Shown piece after piece: positions 1-8,565 of a DNA stretch of 47,412 nt. Numbering within the stretch: the first letter of the stretch is position 1; every line of letters starts with the position of its first letter. Source of the DNA: Acidimicrobiaceae bacterium (lineage in GTDB: Bacteria > Actinomycetota > Acidimicrobiia > Acidimicrobiales > RAAP-2); the NCBI GenBank assembly GCA_027315045.1, contig DAHUZS010000054.1, forward strand, positions 1 through 47,412, given 5' to 3'. Below the pieces are notes generated by a model. That model worked only from the letters and a program-made list of their open reading frames with translations, did no database searches and had not been told where the DNA came from. The position numbers and the translations under genes are program-made.

Positions 1-86
1 ACAGCTCCTGCGAAATGCTCCCGCCGGTCGCCTACGAACAAGTTCTTGCCGAACGAGTCGCTACCAAACCCGCCGAAGCCGCATGA
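1..86 (+). CDS. IS3-family transposase, C-terminal end (cut by window edge)
   Basis: An open frame runs in from the window edge (codons in phase with base 3) and stops at TGA 84-86. The last residues read SSCEMLPPVAYEQVLAERVA, which resembles the C-terminal tail of IS3-family DDE transposases, where an RRHS-like motif is followed by a LSPxxYE-like segment. Only about 27 residues are visible, so the catalytic DDE triad lies outside the window. An IS-end-like sequence follows 28 bases downstream, which supports the call. The identification rests on short similarity recalled from the family and is moderate at best. Confidence 0.45.
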   Translation, partial: SSCEMLPPVAYEQVLAERVATKPAEAA

Positions 87-113
87 CCCCAGCAGTGCTA
101 TCAACTATCAGCG

Positions 114-140
114 AGCCTCCACGATTTCGGGGGAAGCCCA
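114..140. repeat. probable right terminal inverted repeat of the IS3-family element
   Basis: The stretch containing CCACGATTTCGGGGGAAGCC and closing in CCA lies just downstream of the transposase stop. IS3-family ends of high-GC bacteria often have this form, with a CA terminus close behind the transposase gene. The matching left end is outside the window, so the repeat cannot be confirmed here. Confidence 0.4.
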
Positions 141-350
141 ACGTATTCGGTAACGAAGGTTGCCTTGAGCTCCTTAACCTTGTGTAAGCAGGCCTCCCGC
201 TGCGCGGGGAGGAGAAGCCTTCTCCGTCACGGTGACTACACCTGGCCAAGTGTCGAACCAGGAAGATCTAGAGGCGCGAAAGGACGTTCCCGGTTACGGT
301 GTCGGTCGCCGGCCAACGGATATTTCGTTCCTTCGAACGAGAGGATCATC
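141..350. other. intergenic region with one hairpin
   Basis: No convincing gene is present. A near-perfect hairpin lies at 193-213 (CCTCCCGC pairing with GCGGGGAGG, one bulge), but it is not followed by a T tract. The region should contain the promoter of the gene starting at 351. No clear -35/-10 pair is evident. Confidence 0.4.
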
Positions 351-1211
351 GTGTCAAGCACGCTTCCATACGACATCGACGCACCGATTTGGTCTGAGTC
401 AGCCGTTCTGGCGTTGAGGACTCAGGAGGCCGATGTGCTGGTGCGTCTGTGTCGATTCCCATCCGCCGGGGTGGCATGGGTTTGGGCCAACGCGGACTTC
501 GGAGAATATCGGTACAGCTACAGCGTCGATCATCACCGCTGCTCAGCCGAGACAGCACAGGTCGAGCAGCCCGGCGTCGTGTACAACGCCCTTGACGTTC
601 CGTGCCTCCTGTGGAGGCACGGACCTCGGGCTGCACCCACCTGGGCCGGATCGACGGTCGAGCTGGGTTTTCACCGGCTTCCACACCCACCTAACGCGGT
701 TGGCACGGAAGTCCTTCGGATAGACGCCCGATTTGTGCCAGGGGACCTTTCCGCGGAATTGCTACCAGGGCGTTCGGAACTGCGAGGGATGGTCGAGCTA
801 CGGATTTGGCAGCCCGGCGGTGATCAGCTCAAGCTATCTGGGCACGGCCACTGGCATGAGCAGCACCAGACCACACCCCGCTTCAGAACTCCATTTACTT
901 ATGTTGACCTGCGCGGCCCCCAACTGACTCTCGTGGCGATAAACACCCCTGGAGGAGTCCGGGGTTCGGCCGTGTGCGAGGGTCGGCCGGTCGCCGTGCG
1001 CTCGATGGTGCTCGGGGAACAGGGGCCGGAACGTAGCCTTCGCATCGAGCTGGAGGACGGGAAGGTGGTGACCGGAGTTGCCCGGACCGTGCGTGAGCGA
1101 TCGGTGTGCATTTACGGGCTGCGACGTCCGGGCAACGACGTTGTCGTGGAGGGCGCTGGGCTGAGCGGCACCATCAACGATTGGGATCCGCGGGGTGAAT
1201 CTGCCAAGTGA
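351..1211 (+). CDS. hypothetical protein, possibly lipocalin-like (AttH/CrtC-type fold)
   Basis: The predicted protein has 286 residues from GTG 351, chosen because GAGAGG lies at a good distance upstream and because sequence before it lacks gene-like composition. The protein is rich in beta-strand-like segments and has a GHGHWHEQ motif near residue 165, followed by a C-terminal GTINDWDPRG segment. Both are reminiscent of the carotenoid 1,2-hydratase/AttH lipocalin-like superfamily, where GYHDH-type motifs line the barrel. No signal peptide is obvious. It stands alone between two mobile-element remnants, so context gives no functional clue. The fold assignment is tentative and no reaction should be inferred. 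Confidence 0.55.
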   Translation: MSSTLPYDIDAPIWSESAVLALRTQEADVLVRLCRFPSAGVAWVWANADFGEYRYSYSVDHHRCSAETAQVEQPGVVYNALDVPCLLWRHGPRAAPTWAGSTVELGFHRLPHPPNAVGTEVLRIDARFVPGDLSAELLPGRSELRGMVELRIWQPGGDQLKLSGHGHWHEQHQTTPRFRTPFTYVDLRGPQLTLVAINTPGGVRGSAVCEGRPVAVRSMVLGEQGPERSLRIELEDGKVVTGVARTVRERSVCIYGLRRPGNDVVVEGAGLSGTINDWDPRGESAK

Positions 1212-1548
1212 GCTCGCCCGGGTGCGATGTTCGACGGAAACGTACGAGGGAAGACCACAAGGGCGCCTCTGTGTCGACCTCCACCGAGAACGTGTTTGTG
1301 ACTCGATTGCGCAGCTTGTGATGGCACCCGGGTTCGGCGCGGCCCGGCGGGGCGAGTCGCCGGGTCATGAGCCGATCATGCGGCTCAGCCCGCTACCGGC
1401 CGAGCATTCCGACCCCCTGGGCGGAGACGATCAAGGCTGCATAGTCCAGCTGCACGAGGTGGTGGAGAGCCGAATGCGGTGAGCGTCGTACGTCCGTTTC
1501 GGCGGGCGGGCCAGGGAAACGGACCGGTCGAAGGGTCGGCACCGCGCC
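1212..1548. other. intergenic region, nothing recognised
   Basis: Short open frames exist on both strands, including a 95-codon frame at 1195-1482, but none shows a recognisable family or a good ribosome site. It is probably decayed DNA next to the transposase fragment. Confidence 0.4.
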
Positions 1549-1827
1549 CTGGTCCGACCCAACTGGCACGTGCTCGCACCGGAGCCCTCCTTCGAACTCC
1601 TGTTCGTCAACGCCCAGTATGTGAAGAACCTCCCCGGGCGCAGAACGGATATCACCGACGCACCGTGGCTCGCTTCCCTCCTGGAGTGCGGCCTCTTGCG
1701 GGGGAGCTTTGTCCCCGACCCGGCGATGAGTCGCCTGCGGGACCTCACCCGCTATCGCAAGAGCCCACCGAGGATCGGCGTCGAGCCCGCTCTGATCCTC
1801 TCAGCCGCCGGGGCCGGACTCGCTTAG
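1549..1827 (+). pseudogene. IS110-family transposase fragment (decayed)
   Basis: The frame reads RPNWHVLAP, then FELLFVNAQYVKNLPGRRTD, then DAPWLASLLECGLLRGSFVP and RLRDLTRYRK. This is the middle of the N-terminal DEDD nuclease-like domain of IS110-family transposases. Similarity stops after RYRK at about 1761. One base away in frame the text continues with TEDRRRARS, which resembles the next part of the family, so a frameshift lies near 1760. The N-terminal metal-binding residues and the whole C-terminal serine-containing transposase domain are missing. No element ends are visible. It is a dead relic showing that this edge has received mobile DNA. Confidence 0.8.
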
Positions 1828-1965
1828 CCACAGGCATTCGCCCCGGCCTTCGGTGATCGAGGTCCGATGCCGAGAAACTCGCGCCCGATCGCCGCATGAG
1901 GCTGACTGAACGCCAGATTAGCCGTGCACCGATGGCCGCGGGGAATGGCCGTGCCTGACGATCGA

Positions 1966-1999
1966 AGCTCAACCTTTGTGTCAACGTGAGAGTTGAGCT
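1966..1999. promoter_or_regulatory. inverted repeat upstream of tetR-type gene, likely operator
   Basis: AGCTCAAC (1966-1973) and GTTGAGCT (1992-1999) form a perfect 8-bp inverted repeat with an 18-bp spacer, immediately upstream of the TetR-family gene. TetR-family repressors commonly bind such sites and control their own transcription. The assignment to this regulator is inference. Confidence 0.5.
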
Positions 2000-2004
2000 A
2001 GCAA

Positions 2005-2010
2005 TATGAT
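2005..2010 (+). promoter_or_regulatory. putative -10 element TATGAT for the TetR-family gene
   Basis: TATGAT lies directly after the inverted repeat. Transcription would start near 2016-2018, almost on top of the GTG at 2017. The message would then be leaderless from 2017 or carry a roughly 15-base leader to GTG 2032. The -35 box is weak, as is common in high-GC actinobacteria. Confidence 0.4.
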
Positions 2011-2031
2011 GAGATTGTGGGGGTGGGCAGC

Positions 2032-2745
2032 GTGACAGATCAAAAGAAGCGAACCGTCGCAGACTCCGCTCCTGCGAGCGATGGCGCCGACCACCCGCGC
2101 CGAACGAGGCCCCTTGACGCTCTGAGCCATCCCGGGGTGCCCGAACGGCGAAGCAGCCGAGACCGTCGTGCGACCGAGGCGGCCCTTGAGGCGGCGGCGT
2201 TACGACTAGTGGCTCGCGACGGCATCCTCGCCGGGATCAGCCTGCGGGAGGTGGCGTCCGAAGCGGGCCTCAACCGTGCCCTCGTCTACCAATACTTCGG
2301 TTCACGCCGGGCGCTCATGCGTGCTGCACTGCGGACGCTCCGGGAGAGTCGCCAGCGGGTGCTGCGGCTGGTACGCACCCTGCCCTTCGTCGAGCGTCGG
2401 CGGCTCGTGTTCCGCGGGGCGATCGAGGACCCCGTCTTCGCCCGGGTCGAGGCCCTTCTCGTCCTCGATGGCGACGATGAGCTCCGGGTGTTCCCGACAT
2501 TGCCCGACGCGATGAAGGACATTGCGCGCTACCAGGAGAACGGGGAGATCGATCCGGGGCTCAATGCCGCTGCGGTCCATGCCGTCGCCATGTCCGCACA
2601 GCTTGGATATTGCATCTTCCGCGATCAGTACATTGCCGAATTCGCCCTGCCGGCTGAGGAACTCGACCACGAGGCGGAGCGTGTGTTCGTCCGGATGCTC
2701 GAAGGTCTCCGCCCACGAGAAGAAGTCGCCCCACCATCGTCTTGA
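2032..2745 (+). CDS. TetR/AcrR-family transcriptional regulator
   Basis: The predicted protein has 237 residues. GTG 2032 is preferred because GGGGGTGGG precedes it; GTG 2017 and 2023 are in-frame alternatives. A basic, disordered N-terminus of about 45 residues precedes the DNA-binding domain. The helix-turn-helix is at about residues 68-92 (ISLREVASEAGLNRALVYQYFG), matching the TetR_N family closely. The C-terminal ligand domain is divergent, as usual. An 8-bp inverted repeat and a -10-like box lie just upstream, suggesting autoregulation. The following same-strand ligase, SDR and CoA-transferase genes are the likely targets, with a CoA thioester or fatty acid as plausible ligand (inference). 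Confidence 0.9.
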   Translation: MTDQKKRTVADSAPASDGADHPRRTRPLDALSHPGVPERRSSRDRRATEAALEAAALRLVARDGILAGISLREVASEAGLNRALVYQYFGSRRALMRAALRTLRESRQRVLRLVRTLPFVERRRLVFRGAIEDPVFARVEALLVLDGDDELRVFPTLPDAMKDIARYQENGEIDPGLNAAAVHAVAMSAQLGYCIFRDQYIAEFALPAEELDHEAERVFVRMLEGLRPREEVAPPSS

Positions 2746-2842
2746 CAATGGGAGTTCAATCACCAATGCACCGCACCGGGAATGCCGCGCGTCCGCGCCG
2801 TTGGAAGTTCGCGCTGGTCATCGCACTCGGGACGTCGAACTA

Positions 2843-4393
2843 ATGTCCGAATTCCTCTTCGACCGCACCGCCGTCGATCCCGACGCCCGAGCCATGACCT
2901 CGCCCCGGGGAGTGTGGAGCTGGATCGAGCTCGAGCAGGCAGCCTGCAGGGTCGCCAGCGGGCTGCGCACACTCCTCGAACCGGGCGGCGTGGTTGCCAT
3001 CCTTGCGCGTAACCGGATCGAATGGGTCCAAACCCTACTTGGCAACACTCGGGCGGGCACGCGGCTGGTCCCACTCAATTGGCACCTGACCGCACCAGAA
3101 GTCGCCTATATCCTGGGCGACAGCGGGGCGAAGGTACTGATCACCGACCCCGAGGACGAAGCGGTAGCGCGCGAGGCCGCGGCTTCCGCTGGCGTGCCGA
3201 CGGTGCTCGTCACCGGTTCGAGCTTCGACGATCTCATGTCCGCCCAACCGGCCGAACCGCCTGCCGAAGGGCCCGGCGGCGGGGTGATTCTCTACAGCTC
3301 GGGGACCACGGGACGGCCAAAGGGCATCCTGCGATCGGATCAGGGCGGCACGGTCGAATCGGTGATCAGGCGCTACCGCCGCACCGGGGATTTCTACGGT
3401 TACGAGGATGGTGGGGCGCACCTGGTCGCGTGCCCGCTCTATCACGCAGCGCCGCCCGGCCATCTGCTCTTCGGGCTCACTCACGGCCAGTCGGCCGTGC
3501 TCATGGAGCGCTTTGAAGCGGCCGTCGCGCTCGACCTCATCACCGCCCACGGGATCACGAGCACGCACATGGTCCCGACCCAGTTCGTTCGCATGCTCCG
3601 GCTTCCCGACGAGGTGCGCGGCCGCGCCGACGTTTCCTCACTGCGGACGGTATGCCACGGTGCGGCGCCGTGTCCTCAGTGGGTGAAGCGGGCGATGATC
3701 GACTGGTTTGGACCGGTCATCGTCGAGTACTTCGGCTCGAGCGAGGGCACTGGGCCGCTTATCGCGACGAGCGAAGACTGGCTCGCGCATCCCGGCACCG
3801 TCGGGCGGCCCCACCCCGCGCTTGAGGTATCGGTCGTCGGCGAGGATGGACAGGATGTGGCGGTCGGGGAGACCGGCACGCTGTATTTCCGGCGAGCAGA
3901 CGGGGCGCCCCAGTATCTGGGCGATCCGGACAAGACTCGGTCGAGTCGGCTGCCCGACGGTCGCTTCACGGTGAACGACGTCGGTTGGCTTGATGACGAT
4001 GGATTCGTCTACCTGAGCGACCGAGGCGTCGATCTCATCATCTCGGGCGGCGTCAATATCTACCCGGCCGAGGTCGAGGCCACGCTGTCCGAACATCCCG
4101 CTGTGGAGGACTGCGCTGTCTTCGGGATCCCCGACGACGAGTGGGGCGAGGCGGTGCATGCGGCCGTCACGCTGACCCCCGGGGCGGCCGCCGATCCCGC
4201 CGAACTCATCGAGTGGTGTAGGGGCCAGCTCGCGGCTTTCAAATGTCCGAGGGCGATCGACGTGCTCGACGCGCTCCCACGTGAGGCGTCGGGGAAGCTC
4301 AAGAAGCACCGCCTGCGGGACCCGTATTGGGAGGGGCGATCGCGCCCCGCTGCCGTGAAGCCAGCGGCGAGCGGATCGGGCGGCCACGGGTAG
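2843..4393 (+). CDS. acyl-CoA synthetase / AMP-dependent ligase (FadD-like)
   Basis: The predicted protein has 516 residues from ATG 2843; the frame extends further upstream but without similarity. It belongs to the ANL superfamily, which activates a carboxylate with ATP to an acyl-adenylate and transfers it to CoA. The P-loop is YSSGTTGRPKG near residue 151, the acyl-adenylate motif is EYFGSSEG near 297, the hinge region contains LSDRGVDLIISGGVNIYP near 392, and the catalytic lysine is in REASGKLKK near 485. All core motifs are intact. It is the first enzyme gene after the TetR gene and is followed within 20 bases by the truncated sulfatase. The substrate cannot be read from the sequence. 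Confidence 0.92.
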   Translation: MSEFLFDRTAVDPDARAMTSPRGVWSWIELEQAACRVASGLRTLLEPGGVVAILARNRIEWVQTLLGNTRAGTRLVPLNWHLTAPEVAYILGDSGAKVLITDPEDEAVAREAAASAGVPTVLVTGSSFDDLMSAQPAEPPAEGPGGGVILYSSGTTGRPKGILRSDQGGTVESVIRRYRRTGDFYGYEDGGAHLVACPLYHAAPPGHLLFGLTHGQSAVLMERFEAAVALDLITAHGITSTHMVPTQFVRMLRLPDEVRGRADVSSLRTVCHGAAPCPQWVKRAMIDWFGPVIVEYFGSSEGTGPLIATSEDWLAHPGTVGRPHPALEVSVVGEDGQDVAVGETGTLYFRRADGAPQYLGDPDKTRSSRLPDGRFTVNDVGWLDDDGFVYLSDRGVDLIISGGVNIYPAEVEATLSEHPAVEDCAVFGIPDDEWGEAVHAAVTLTPGAAADPAELIEWCRGQLAAFKCPRAIDVLDALPREASGKLKKHRLRDPYWEGRSRPAAVKPAASGSGGHG

Positions 4394-4411
4394 ACGAGGG
4401 AGCGGACTTCA

Positions 4412-4972
4412 GTGTCGATGGTCGAACGAGACGTCGGTGGGAAGATCGAGACCACCCGGGCGGACTCGGTGCCGTGGTGGCCGCCTGACCCAGCGGCGCC
4501 GTACGCACCAAACGTCCTCATGATCGTGCTTGATGACGTGGGGTTTGCCCAGCTCGGGTGCTTCGGCTCGGACATCGCGAACCCGAACATCGACCGGCTC
4601 GCGGCCGAGGGCCTGCGTTACAACAACTTCCATGCCACCACCTTCTGCTTGCCGACTCGGGCCCGTCTGCTCACGGGGCGCAATCACCACGCGGCCGGAA
4701 TGGCCTCGATCGCCGAGCACGCAAACGGATATCCGAGCAGTCGCGGCTTCGTCACGAAGAAGGCCGCGATGCTTCAGGAGATGCTGGCGCAGCACGGCTA
4801 CAACTCCATTGCGACGGGCAAGTGGCATCTCGTGACCGCCGACCGCCCGACGGTGGCCGGCCCCTTCGATCACTGGCCGCTCATCGTCAAGCGGGTCGTG
4901 CTCGAAGTGCATGACCGCGGCCCCGTCGACGATCGCGTCGGCGCACAACCGGCGGCGACGGGTCAGCAATGA
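4412..4972 (+). pseudogene. arylsulfatase, N-terminal fragment (truncated)
   Basis: GTG 4412 opens a frame matching the N-terminus of large arylsulfatases up to about residue 157 (nt 4882). It has the metal-binding Asp pair in IVLDDVGFAQLG, the formylglycine signature CLPTRARLLTG (Cys79, Arg83), GRNHH, and GKWHL near 136. Homology then stops at GPFDHWPL, and the last 29 residues are unrelated. Family members usually have several hundred further residues, including the rest of the metal site and the substrate pocket. The fragment can therefore hardly be active. Start, ribosome site and operon position look normal, so the truncation is probably recent: a deletion or rearrangement between it and the flavoprotein gene 28 bases downstream. 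Confidence 0.82.
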
Positions 4973-5000
4973 GCGAGCGTCGCGAGAGGAGGATTCGCCC

Positions 5001-6074
5001 ATGGCGTTGATCACAGAGGTGTCCCGCAAAATCGGCTGCGAGCACGCGATCTTCGCGTTCGCCCACAGCGTCGACGTCATCGTCGAGGTCTGCCTCGCCG
5101 GAGGGGTGGGGGTCTACGGGGCCACCCGCCGATTCCCCGATGAGATCGAGGCTGAGCTGGCTGAGATTCGAGAGCGGGTCGGAGGGCGGCCTTTCGGCGT
5201 TGACCTTGTGTTGCCCAAAGGCATGCCCGATCTGAACGACCGGGCGCAGATCGAGATGCGCATCCCCGAGGAGCATCGCCAGTTCGTCCGCGATCTTCGG
5301 ACGCGTTATGGCATTCCCGAGAGCGACAACGAGCCCGGCATGCGATCACGCTTCGTGCGTTCCGAGGAGGTGGCCGGGGCGCAGGTGGACGCCGTGCTCC
5401 GATCCGATGTGAATCTGCTCGCGATGGGGATCGGAAGCCCGCCCGCCGTGGTGGCGAGAGCTAAGCGGGAGGGCAAGACGGTCGTGTCGCTGGTCGGCAA
5501 ACCTGACCACGCGCGCCGTGCGGTCGACGCCGGGGCCGACATCATCGTCGCCCAGGGCTACGACGCGGGCGCCCATACCGGCCAGATCGGCACCTTCTCG
5601 CTCGTTCCTCAGGTGGTTGACGCCGTTGCGCCGGTCCCGGTCATCGCGGCCGGCGGCGTGGCGACCGGTCGCCACGTAGCGGCGGCGCTCATGCTTGGCG
5701 CCCAAGGGGTCTGGACCGGCACGGTCTGGCTGGGATGCGTCGAGGCCGACCTCGACCCGGTCGTGCAGGCCAAGTTGTTCGCTGCCGGCTCGGACGACAC
5801 GGTGATCTCGCGGGCCAACAGCGGCAAGACTCTGCGCCAGATCCGCACCGCGTGGAGCGACGAGTGGGCGGCGGAGTCGGCGCCGACGCCCTTGCAAATG
5901 CCCTACCAGGACATCTTGGTCGGCGACGTGCTTGGCGCGATCCAACGACACCGGATCGAGGCGCTAATGCACACCCCGGCCGGTCAGAGCGTCGCCTACC
6001 TGCACGCTCCCGAGACCGTTGCCGACACGATGGCCCGCCTCGTCGCCGAGGCTGAAGCGGCCCTGTTGCCGTGA
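5001..6074 (+). CDS. nitronate monooxygenase-like FMN-dependent oxidoreductase
   Basis: The predicted protein has 357 residues; ATG 5001 follows a strong AGAGGAGGA site. The (beta/alpha)8 flavoprotein shows QGYDAGAHTG near residue 184, carrying the conserved histidine region, then VIAAGGVATGRHVAAALMLG near 214, the FMN phosphate loop of the 2-nitropropane dioxygenase/FabK-like family, and QGVWTGTVWL. The usual N-terminal PIVQAPM-type strand is replaced by a divergent sequence, so the substrate may differ from classical nitronates. Members of this family often sit in fatty-acid, steroid or aromatic degradation clusters as enoyl-type reductases or oxidoreductases. Here it lies between an acyl-CoA ligase and a CoA-transferase, which agrees with CoA-dependent catabolism. 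Confidence 0.85.
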   Translation: MALITEVSRKIGCEHAIFAFAHSVDVIVEVCLAGGVGVYGATRRFPDEIEAELAEIRERVGGRPFGVDLVLPKGMPDLNDRAQIEMRIPEEHRQFVRDLRTRYGIPESDNEPGMRSRFVRSEEVAGAQVDAVLRSDVNLLAMGIGSPPAVVARAKREGKTVVSLVGKPDHARRAVDAGADIIVAQGYDAGAHTGQIGTFSLVPQVVDAVAPVPVIAAGGVATGRHVAAALMLGAQGVWTGTVWLGCVEADLDPVVQAKLFAAGSDDTVISRANSGKTLRQIRTAWSDEWAAESAPTPLQMPYQDILVGDVLGAIQRHRIEALMHTPAGQSVAYLHAPETVADTMARLVAEAEAALLP

Positions 6075-6081
6075 GCCGGCC

Positions 6082-7113
6082 ATGACCGATTCGCCAGCGC
6101 GCGTACTCGTGATCGGGGGAACCGGACCGACGGGAGTGCCCATCGTGAACGGCTTCCTCTCGCGTGGGGACCGGGTCGCCATCTTTCATAGCGGAGCCCA
6201 CCCGGCGACCTTCGACGGGCCGGTCGAGGTCTTGCTTGGTGATGCTCGCGACGAGGCCGATGCCGCGCGGGTCCTCGCGGGCAGAGAGTTCGACATAGCG
6301 CTCTGCACGTCTGGCAGGCTGCGAGTGCTTGCCCGCCTCCTTGCGGGGCGGACGCGGCGACTCGTGGGAGTGACGGGCCAGCCCGTCTATGCCGGCACCA
6401 TGCGGCCGACCCCGCAGGGTGCGGTCGCCATCCCCATTCGAGAGGACGCAGCGCGCCAGTACGATGCCTCGGGATACACGGGGCGGGTCGCGGTGGGGGA
6501 GGATCAGCTCTTCGAGCAACACGCCGCGGGTGACTTCGAGGCGGTCGTCGTTCGGTATCCGGGGATTTACGGGCCCCGTGCACTGCTCGCTCACGAATGG
6601 GCCGTCGTTCGGAGGGTCTTGGATGGACGGCCCTTCATGGTGATGCCCCACGATGGCACGACATATTTCCAACGCGGCTATTGCGACAACGTGGCGCGGC
6701 TGATGGTGCTCGCGGCCACCGTGCCCGAGGCCGCCGGTCGGGCGTTCAATGCGGGCGACGAGTTGGTGCTGAGTGCGCGCGAGGTGGCGAGGGTGATCAT
6801 CGACGAACTGGAGGCAGACATGGAGCTCATCGGGGTCCCCGCGCAGTGGTGTCGGGGTGTCTACCCGCTGGCGGAGAAGTCGACCCTCGTGCTCGACCTC
6901 GGCGCCGCTCGTCGTGTGCTCGGCTATGCCGACGTTCTCGGCTCTGAGGAGGCGACCCGCCTGACCGCACGGTGGTTGGCCGAGCACGGTGGCGAGGGGG
7001 TCTCACCCGCCTTCGGCGGCAGGTTCGACTATGCGGGGGAGGAAGCCATCGTGGCGGATTGGCGGGTCATCGAACGCGACATGGCCTCGACCGCAACGGG
7101 GGACTGGTCATGA
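6082..7113 (+). CDS. NAD-dependent epimerase/dehydratase-like protein (atypical extended SDR)
   Basis: The predicted protein has 343 residues from ATG 6082, seven bases after the preceding stop. The N-terminal Rossmann motif [15 protein letters not shown] is typical of extended SDRs. The motif at [17 protein letters not shown] and the C-terminal layout also fit the epimerase/isoflavone-reductase-like group. Around residue 131 the expected catalytic YxxxK reads YTGRV, so the lysine is not at its normal place. The protein may be a non-classical oxidoreductase or an NAD(P)-binding protein with altered chemistry. Its stop overlaps the start of the CoA-transferase (ATGA), indicating translational coupling. 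Confidence 0.82.
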   Translation: MTDSPARVLVIGGTGPTGVPIVNGFLSRGDRVAIFHSGAHPATFDGPVEVLLGDARDEADAARVLAGREFDIALCTSGRLRVLARLLAGRTRRLVGVTGQPVYAGTMRPTPQGAVAIPIREDAARQYDASGYTGRVAVGEDQLFEQHAAGDFEAVVVRYPGIYGPRALLAHEWAVVRRVLDGRPFMVMPHDGTTYFQRGYCDNVARLMVLAATVPEAAGRAFNAGDELVLSAREVARVIIDELEADMELIGVPAQWCRGVYPLAEKSTLVLDLGAARRVLGYADVLGSEEATRLTARWLAEHGGEGVSPAFGGRFDYAGEEAIVADWRVIERDMASTATGDWS

Positions 7114-8336
7114 GCGCCTCGACGTCTGGTCCCTTCGCAGGCATCCGGGTCGTTGAGTTCGGGCAGCTCATCGCGGTCCCCTTTTGCGGACAACTGCTTG
7201 GCGATGCTGGCGCTGACGTGATCAAGGTGGAACCGCTCACGGGTGACCCCTCTCGCACAAACTCCATGCTCTCGACCGGGGACAGTCGCCAGTTTTTGAA
7301 CAAGAATCGGGGCAAGCGCTCGATCAGCCTCGATCTGGCTCGGCCCGAGGTGCGCGGGGTCCTCGAGCGCCTGTTGTCGACCGCCGACGTCGTGCTTGCC
7401 AACTTTCGTCCGGGTGGGGCGAAACGCCTCGGCCTCGACTATGAGTCGCTCACGGCGATCAATCCGAGGGTGATCTACGCGGCGAATACCGCCTTTGGCT
7501 CAGAGGGGCCCCGTGCTGCGATGGTCGGGGTCGACATCGCGGTTCAGGCGTATTCGGGCCTCTGTCAGGACGGGATCACGGCGCCCATAGCGCTCGCTGA
7601 TCCGGTCATCGACTACACGGCGGCCCTCTTGTTGTCCTTCGGAGTCGCGGCGGCCCTCTTCTACCGCGAGCGGACCGGTCGCGGGCAGCGACTCGACACG
7701 GCGTTGCTTCAGGCGGCGCTCATGCTTCAGAACAACCATCTGATCTCGGTGGAGTCCGATGATGGGTGGCGGGAGGACCTCACCGGGTGGCTGAAGGACG
7801 CCTTCGCCGAGGGCCGGACCTGGGCCGAAGTGATGGCCCACCGGCGCACGGTACGTGGCGAGCCCCCGAACACCTATTCCGGGTTGGTGCGGACCGCGGA
7901 CGGCTATCTCGCTGTGGGTGGATTCGGCGACAAGGCCCGCAAGCGACTCCGTGACCTGCTCGAGGAGGCGGCACCCTCGGCCGGGTCGAAGATGAACGCC
8001 ACTGAGGCCTTTGCCGCGCGGACGACCCAGGAGTGGCTGGCCAGCTTCGAAGCCGCCGAGATCCCCGCCAGTCCGCTCCAACTCCAAGAGCAGATCTTCG
8101 ACGACCCCCAGGTGCAGGCGAACGGGTTCGTCACCTCGACGGAACATCAGCGGGTCGGTCGTCTCCAGACGGTTGGGCCGCCACTTCGGATGTCCGATTC
8201 GTCATTGCAGGCGAGGGGCGTACCACCCGACCTCGGCGCCCACACGGTCGAGGTCTTGACCGAGTTGGGTGTGGGTGAGGACGAGGTGGAACAGCTCCAG
8301 CGCGCCGGGGCGATCGGGATCGCCGGCGCCAGTTGA
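7110..8336 (+). CDS. CaiB/BaiF family (family III) CoA-transferase
   Basis: The predicted protein has 408 residues; ATG 7110 overlaps the preceding stop by four bases. Family III CoA-transferases move CoA between acids through an aspartyl-CoA anhydride. Features seen are [33 protein letters not shown] at the N-terminus, then [18 protein letters not shown] and [20 protein letters not shown] supplies the expected catalytic Asp near residue 143. Length and motif order are complete. Together with the ligase at 2843 it gives the cluster two independent ways to make CoA thioesters. The substrate is unknown; carnitine-, bile-acid- or dicarboxylate-type acids are common for this family. Confidence 0.93.
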   Translation: MSASTSGPFAGIRVVEFGQLIAVPFCGQLLGDAGADVIKVEPLTGDPSRTNSMLSTGDSRQFLNKNRGKRSISLDLARPEVRGVLERLLSTADVVLANFRPGGAKRLGLDYESLTAINPRVIYAANTAFGSEGPRAAMVGVDIAVQAYSGLCQDGITAPIALADPVIDYTAALLLSFGVAAALFYRERTGRGQRLDTALLQAALMLQNNHLISVESDDGWREDLTGWLKDAFAEGRTWAEVMAHRRTVRGEPPNTYSGLVRTADGYLAVGGFGDKARKRLRDLLEEAAPSAGSKMNATEAFAARTTQEWLASFEAAEIPASPLQLQEQIFDDPQVQANGFVTSTEHQRVGRLQTVGPPLRMSDSSLQARGVPPDLGAHTVEVLTELGVGEDEVEQLQRAGAIGIAGAS

Positions 8337-8442
8337 TCGCGCTGGGCTGACATCTTCCCTGTTCACCGGGGTGGTCGGGATCCCGCTTGGTCTTGACCAG
8401 AAATGGCGAATGCCCTACAGTTCTAACGAAATGTTGAGGTTC

Positions 8443-8466
8443 ATACCTGTTCGTAAGTTCAGGTAT
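8443..8466. promoter_or_regulatory. inverted repeat upstream of the ABC importer operon, putative operator
   Basis: ATACCTG (8443-8449) and CAGGTAT (8460-8466) form a perfect 7-bp inverted repeat with a 10-bp spacer in the 229-base gap before the importer operon. The gap separates two same-strand units, so the importer probably has its own promoter, and this dyad is the best operator candidate. A hexamer GTTGAG at 8433-8438 also occurs in the repeat upstream of the TetR gene, but that is too short to prove shared control. Confidence 0.45.
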
Positions 8467-8565
8467 CACACCGACAGTTCGGTGGGCCCGCACGGTCCGC
8501 CGGGAACGGCGGCATCGAGCGGAATGGCTGGGCGCCGCAGTTGAGTCAAACAACAGGAGGGGGAA

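Noticed and set aside
193-213. Rho-independent terminator for the IS3-type transposase
   Set aside because: The hairpin is good but lies outside the probable IS end and has no T tract; kept only as a note in the intergenic entry.
4883-5000. Minus-strand fragment reading ADAIVDGAAVMHFEHDP as part of another gene
   Set aside because: The stretch is too short and no family could be recognised; it may be the unrelated tail created by the sulfatase truncation.
5689-6987. Minus-strand open frame of 432 codons
   Set aside because: It is antisense to the flavoprotein and SDR genes, Arg/Pro/Gly-rich and without motifs.
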